From assembly GCF_020859565.1 (NCBI RefSeq), contig NZ_JAJHUO010000022.1, forward strand, positions 83,886-147,885: 64,000 nt of DNA, in the 5' to 3' direction. A program made the position numbers and the translations under genes. The DNA is from Saccharothrix luteola. Lineage in GTDB: Bacteria; Actinomycetota; Actinomycetes; Mycobacteriales; Pseudonocardiaceae. The notes beneath the pieces are model-generated. The model was not told the origin of the DNA and ran no database searches. It worked only from the letters and a program-made list of their open reading frames with translations. Shown piece after piece: positions 60,295 to 64,000 of this stretch; position 1 is the stretch's first letter, and every line of letters starts with the position of its first letter.

Positions 60295-61056
60295 TTAGGA
60301 CGACACCGAACCGATCACCACGGTCGCCGACAACTCCTCGTCCGACACGACCTCCGCGCGCAACCCGCCCGCCGCGAACGCCGCCACCGTCCCCGCCGCC
60401 TGCCGCGCACCCGTCTCCACCAACAACCGACCACCCGGCGCCAACCACCGCGCCGCACCCGCGATCACCCGCCGCTGCACGTCCAGGCCATCCGTCCCAC
60501 CGTCCAACGCCACCCGCGGCTCGTGCTCACGCGCCTCCGGCGGCATCAACCCGATCGCACCGGTCGGCACGTACGGCGCGTTCGCCACCAGGACGTCCAC
60601 CCGCCCCGCCAACGACACCGGCAACGGCTCGTAAAGATCACCCGCGTACACCCGGCCGACGCCGATGTTGCGCCGGGCACAAGCCACCGCCACCGGATCC
60701 ACGTCCACCGCGTGCAACCGCACCCCGGCCACCCGATCCACCACCGCCGCACCCACCGCCCCCGACCCGCAACACAGGTCCACCACCACCGAACCGGCCC
60801 GCGCCACCCCCACGGCCACCCGCACCAGGAACTCCGTGCGCCGACGGGGCACGAACACCCCCGGATCCACCACCACCCGCAACCCGCAGAACTCCGCCCA
60901 CCCCACCACGTGCTCCAACGGCAACCCGGCCACCCGCCGAGCCGTCAACGACTCCAACTCCTCCGGACCACGCGCGGCCTCCACCAACACCCGCGCCTCG
61001 TCCTCGGCGAACACACAACCAGCCGCACGCAACCGCGCGACGACATCAAGATCCAT
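60295..61056 (-). CDS. PrmC/HemK-like N5-glutamine methyltransferase family protein
   Basis: A 253-residue SAM-dependent methyltransferase. It has VDPGVFVPRRRTEFLVR, the SAM motif VVDLCCGSGAVGAAVVDRV, and VDVLVANAPYVPTGAIGLMPPEAREHEPRVALDGGTDGLDVQRRVIAGAARWLAPGG, all HemK-like. The active-site NPPY reads NAPY, a change that may alter or weaken glutamine methylation. It belongs to the divergent putative protein N5-glutamine methyltransferase group, not the housekeeping prmC. ATG 61056 follows GAGAGG; GTG 61077 is an in-frame alternative. Confidence 0.82.
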   Translation of the reverse strand: MDLDVVARLRAAGCVFAEDEARVLVEAARGPEELESLTARRVAGLPLEHVVGWAEFCGLRVVVDPGVFVPRRRTEFLVRVAVGVARAGSVVVDLCCGSGAVGAAVVDRVAGVRLHAVDVDPVAVACARRNIGVGRVYAGDLYEPLPVSLAGRVDVLVANAPYVPTGAIGLMPPEAREHEPRVALDGGTDGLDVQRRVIAGAARWLAPGGRLLVETGARQAAGTVAAFAAGGLRAEVVSDEELSATVVIGSVSS

Positions 61057-61204
61057 GGAAACGAACGCCTCTCGCACGAAACCCGAGGGCGCCCCTCACA
61101 CCGCCACGACGCGGCCGGGAGCGACCCGAAGCACACCAGCAGAAATGGGTCCCACCTCCCTCGTCCGCGCCAACCGCCACACCGTATATCACCGCCCGCC
61201 GACC

Positions 61205-61993
61205 TCAGCCCCCGCCGGCGCGCGCACGCGCCACCGCCGCCTCCACGCCGTCCAACAACACCTCCAGCCCCGTCACGAAGTTCCCCACCGCGTCCCGCTC
61301 CAAGTACGGCACGTCCTCCTCCCCCTCCACCACCGGCGGCTCCTCCGCGCCCAGCCACGCCGACAGCGGAAACCGCTCGGTGAAGTCCGGCGCGACCTCC
61401 TCGAACACCTCCGACCGCGAGAACCACCACTCCTCGTCCGTCATCCCCGTCTCCCGCGCCGCCCGCCGCGCCTCCGCGATCACCCCCGCCGCGCCACGCA
61501 CGAACTGCACCACCGCACCCACCACACCCCGCAACACCGACACGCCCAGACCCGTCGGCCGCAGGATCCGCAACAACACCTCCACCATCAGGAACTCGTT
61601 CGGCCCCAGCACCGGCCGCGCCTGCGACACCTGCAACACCCACGGATGAGCCAGGAAGAACGCCCGCGCGTCCTGCGCCCACGCCCGCAACGCCACCCGC
61701 CACCCACCGTCCACCGGGTACTCCGACGGCAACTCCCCCAACACCCGGTCGTACATCAGGTCCACCAACTCCGCCTTGCTCGGCACGTACGTGTACAACG
61801 CCATCGCCGAACGCCCCAACCGCTCACCCACCGCGCGCATCGACAACGCCGCCATGCCGTCCCGGTCCGCCACCTCGATCGCCGCGTCCACGATCACGTC
61901 CACCGACAACCCCGACCCCGCACCACCACCCGGCGCACGCCACAGCAGCCGCATCGACCGACGCGCGTCACCCTGCCCGGCGAAGACCGCCAC
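61205..61993 (-). CDS. TetR/AcrR family regulator divergent from a UvrA-like resistance gene
   Basis: A 262-residue TetR regulator of the larger, tetracycline-repressor-like type: LSVDVIVDAAIEVADRDGMAALSMRAVGERLGRSAMALYTYVPSKAELVDLMYDRVLGEL, followed by a C-terminal domain with ALRAWAQDARAFFLAHPWVLQVSQARPVLGPNEFLMVEVLLRIL. GTG start at 61993. The 77 bases separating it from the UvrA-like gene contain two direct copies of a CCTTAC-type site, so it probably represses both genes until an antibiotic-like ligand is bound. The 148 bases after its stop hold no gene. Confidence 0.88.
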   Translation of the reverse strand: MAVFAGQGDARRSMRLLWRAPGGGAGSGLSVDVIVDAAIEVADRDGMAALSMRAVGERLGRSAMALYTYVPSKAELVDLMYDRVLGELPSEYPVDGGWRVALRAWAQDARAFFLAHPWVLQVSQARPVLGPNEFLMVEVLLRILRPTGLGVSVLRGVVGAVVQFVRGAAGVIAEARRAARETGMTDEEWWFSRSEVFEEVAPDFTERFPLSAWLGAEEPPVVEGEEDVPYLERDAVGNFVTGLEVLLDGVEAAVARARAGGG

Positions 61994-62002
61994 TTGCCCA
62001 CC

Positions 62003-62048
62003 CCTTACAGCGTAAAGTACCGTGCCGCGAGCACCTTACGGCATAAAC
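62003..62048. promoter_or_regulatory. Two direct operator-like repeats between tetR and the UvrA-like gene
   Basis: CCTTACAGCGTAAAG (62003-62017) and CCTTACGGCATAAAC (62034-62048) match in 12 of 15 positions. Each contains an imperfect TTAC-N3-GTAA-type dyad. Their 31-base spacing is three helical turns, fitting two TetR dimers on one DNA face. Confidence 0.62.
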
Positions 62049-62070
62049 AAAGCAGGGGGAAAGCCAGGCG

Positions 62071-64000
62071 ATGGCCGCACCAGCAGACAGCCACGACGTC
62101 ATCCAAGTACGCGGCGCCAGGGAGAACAACCTCGCCGACGTCTCCGTCGACATCCCCAAACGACGACTCACCGTCTTCACCGGCGTCTCCGGCTCGGGTA
62201 AATCCTCCCTCGTCTTCGGCACCATCGCCGCCGAGTCCCAACGACTCATCAACGAGACCTACACCGCGTTCATCCAGTCCTTCATGCCCAGCCTCGGCCG
62301 CCCCGACGTCGACGCCCTGCGCAACCTCAGCGCCGCCATCATCGTCGACCAGGAACGCATGGGCGCCAACTCCCGCTCCACCGTCGGCACCGCCACCGAC
62401 GCCCACACCATGCTCCGCATCCTCTTCAGCCGACTGGGCCAACCCCACGTCGGCACCTCCGGCGCCTTCAGCTTCAACCTCCCCGAAGGCATGTGCCAGA
62501 CCTGCGAAGGCCTCGGCCGCGTCTCCACCGTCGACATCGACCAACTCGTCGACCGCACCAAATCCCTCACCCAGGGCGCCATCACCGTCCCCGGCTTCAC
62601 CGTCGACAACTGGTACGTCCAGACCTACGTCCAATCCGGCTTCTACGACCCCGACAAGGCGCTCCAGGACTTCACCGACGAAGAATGGGACGCCTTCCTC
62701 AACCGCGAAACCACCAAAGTCAAAATCGGCAAGACCAACGTCACCTACGAAGGCCTCCTGGTCAAAGTCCAACGCCTCTACCTCGGCAAGGACCGGGAAT
62801 CCATGCAACCCCACGTCCGCGCCTTCGTCGACCGCGCCGTCACCTTCACCGACTGCCCCACCTGCGGCGGCGCCCGCCTCAACGCCGCCGCCCTCTCGTC
62901 CAAGATCGACGGCGTGAACATCGCCGACTGCTCCACCATGCAGATCAGCGACCTCGCCGACTGGGTCGCCAAGATCACCGACCCCTCCGTCGGCCCCATG
63001 CTCACCACCCTCAAAGAACTCCTCGACAACCTCGTCGAGATCGGCCTCGGCTACCTCAGCCTCGACCGACCCGCCGCCACCCTCTCCGGCGGCGAAGCCC
63101 AGCGCGTCAAGATGGTCCGCCACGTCGGCTCCGCCCTCACCGACGTCACCTACGTCTTCGACGAACCCACCGTCGGCCTGCACCCCCACGACATCCAGCG
63201 CATGAACGACCTCCTGCTCCGCCTGCGCGACAAGGGCAACACCGTGCTGGTCGTCGAGCACAAACCGGAGACCATCGCCATCGCCGACCACGTCGTCGAC
63301 CTCGGCCCCGGCGCCGGGACCAACGGCGGCCACATCACCTTCACCGGCACCGTCGACGAACTCCGCGCCTCCGGCACGCTCACCGGCCGCCACCTCGACC
63401 ACCGCGCCCGACTCCGCGACCAGGTCCGCACCCCCACCGGCCAACTGCCCATCACCGGCGCCACCCTCCACAACCTCAAGGGCGTCGACGTCGACATCCC
63501 CCTCGGCGTCCTCACCGTCGTCACCGGCGTCGCCGGATCCGGCAAGAGCTCGCTCATCCACGGCTCCCTCGCCCACCGCGACGACGTCGTCACCGTCGAC
63601 CAGGCGCCCATCCGCGGCTCACGGCGCTCCAACCCCGCCACCTACACCGGGCTGCTCGACCCCATCCGCACCGCCTTCGCCAAGGCCAACGGCGTCAAAC
63701 CCGCCCTCTTCAGCGCCAACTCCGAAGGCGCCTGCCCCAAGTGCAAGGGCATCGGCCTCGTCTACACCGACCTCGCGATGATGGCCGGCGTCGCCTCCGT
63801 CTGCGAGGAGTGCGAGGGCAAGCGGTTCACCGCCGAGGTCCTCACCCACACCCTGCGCGGCCGCAACATCAGCGAAGTCCTCGGCATGTCCGTCACCGAG
63901 GCCCGCGACTTCTTCACCGAGAAGCAGGCCAAGGCCATCCTCGACCGACTCGTCGACGTCGGCCTCGGCTACCTCTCCCTCGGCCAACCCCTCACCACGC
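62071..64000 (+). CDS. UvrA-like ABC ATPase, drug-resistance type (3' end outside window)
   Basis: At least 643 residues of a UvrA paralogue like DrrC and related self-resistance proteins, thought to strip intercalating drugs from DNA. Translating from ATG 62071 gives VIQVRGARENNLADVSVDIPKRRLTVFTGVSGSGKSSLVFGT (Walker A 1), then zinc-finger cysteines (GMCQTCEGLGRVS, DCPTCGGARLN). The signature LSGGEAQRVKMVRHVGSALTDVTYVFDEPTVGLHP includes Walker B, and a second ATPase starts at VTGVAGSGKSSLIHG with CPKCKGIGLVY and CEECEGKRF. There is no room for the UvrB-interaction domain of repair UvrA. Divergent TetR control supports a resistance function. Codons are strongly C-ending. Confidence 0.9.
   Translation, partial: MAAPADSHDVIQVRGARENNLADVSVDIPKRRLTVFTGVSGSGKSSLVFGTIAAESQRLINETYTAFIQSFMPSLGRPDVDALRNLSAAIIVDQERMGANSRSTVGTATDAHTMLRILFSRLGQPHVGTSGAFSFNLPEGMCQTCEGLGRVSTVDIDQLVDRTKSLTQGAITVPGFTVDNWYVQTYVQSGFYDPDKALQDFTDEEWDAFLNRETTKVKIGKTNVTYEGLLVKVQRLYLGKDRESMQPHVRAFVDRAVTFTDCPTCGGARLNAAALSSKIDGVNIADCSTMQISDLADWVAKITDPSVGPMLTTLKELLDNLVEIGLGYLSLDRPAATLSGGEAQRVKMVRHVGSALTDVTYVFDEPTVGLHPHDIQRMNDLLLRLRDKGNTVLVVEHKPETIAIADHVVDLGPGAGTNGGHITFTGTVDELRASGTLTGRHLDHRARLRDQVRTPTGQLPITGATLHNLKGVDVDIPLGVLTVVTGVAGSGKSSLIHGSLAHRDDVVTVDQAPIRGSRRSNPATYTGLLDPIRTAFAKANGVKPALFSANSEGACPKCKGIGLVYTDLAMMAGVASVCEECEGKRFTAEVLTHTLRGRNISEVLGMSVTEARDFFTEKQAKAILDRLVDVGLGYLSLGQPLTT

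Overview
The window is very GC-rich, densely coded chromosomal DNA. Many genes start with GTG or TTG, and genes are often coupled through 4-base ATGA, GTGA or TTGA overlaps. Together with a PknG signalling operon, an AftA-like arabinofuranosyltransferase, F420/LLM enzymes, ECF42 and MocR regulators and nSTAND remnants, this points to a filamentous actinomycete. A member of the Pseudonocardiales (Saccharothrix/Actinosynnema/Lentzea type) is my inference; nothing in the window proves the genus. No rRNA, tRNA, CRISPR array or complete insertion sequence was found.

Left part (1-15.6 kb): a minus-strand operon encodes a three-subunit molybdenum aldehyde oxidoreductase of PaoABC type, followed by an acyl-CoA oxidase cut by the window edge. 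Next come a GNAT acetyltransferase, an epoxide hydrolase coupled to a winged-helix (HTH_42) protein, a divergent FAD monooxygenase / MarR-quinone reductase pair, an intact DGPF-ECF42 sigma factor pair with a matching promoter, a threonine aldolase, and small redox or repair genes (ABM, PNPOx-like, NADAR).

Centre-left (15.7-24.7 kb): a seven-gene signalling operon runs from membrane sensor (GlnX) and amino-acid-binding lipoprotein (GlnH) through a helical protein, the kinase PknG, a PP2C phosphatase and a von Willebrand A protein to an FHA protein. Kinase, phosphatase and FHA protein all carry N-terminal zinc ribbons. The kinase linker holds five ATGAY repeats that could be phospho-docking sites for the FHA protein. 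This is the most interesting system in the window.

Middle (24.7-43 kb): a broken nSTAND-WD40 gene, a MarR regulator, the helicase HrpA, a thioesterase, a PEP-mutase-like enzyme facing a MocR regulator, and the wreck of a second DGPF-ECF42 pair. Then follow a beta-propeller protein, an MBL hydrolase and a cell-envelope glycan group (flippase, GT2, AftA-like). A stretch of 15-18-base G and C homopolymers, possibly an assembly artefact, follows, and then a VOC protein, an ArsR regulator and a solitary tyrosine recombinase.

Right part (43-64 kb): histidine phosphatase, UppP and an LLM oxidoreductase form an operon. After them come an aldo-keto reductase, a metalloprotease, a lipoprotein with DUF5703, a methyltransferase, a PadR-SNF2-SWIM operon, and a second HTH_42 gene coupled to a GNAT-DinB fusion. 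A self-contained operon (FAD monooxygenase, DHODH-like/membrane fusion, TetR) sits behind two TTTTGAGC-type operators. Last are a PrmC-like methyltransferase and a TetR gene divergent from a UvrA-like ATPase of drug-resistance type, which runs off the right edge. Plus-strand GC skew appears to reverse in blocks (C-rich at about 35-41 kb and 54-64 kb) regardless of gene direction.
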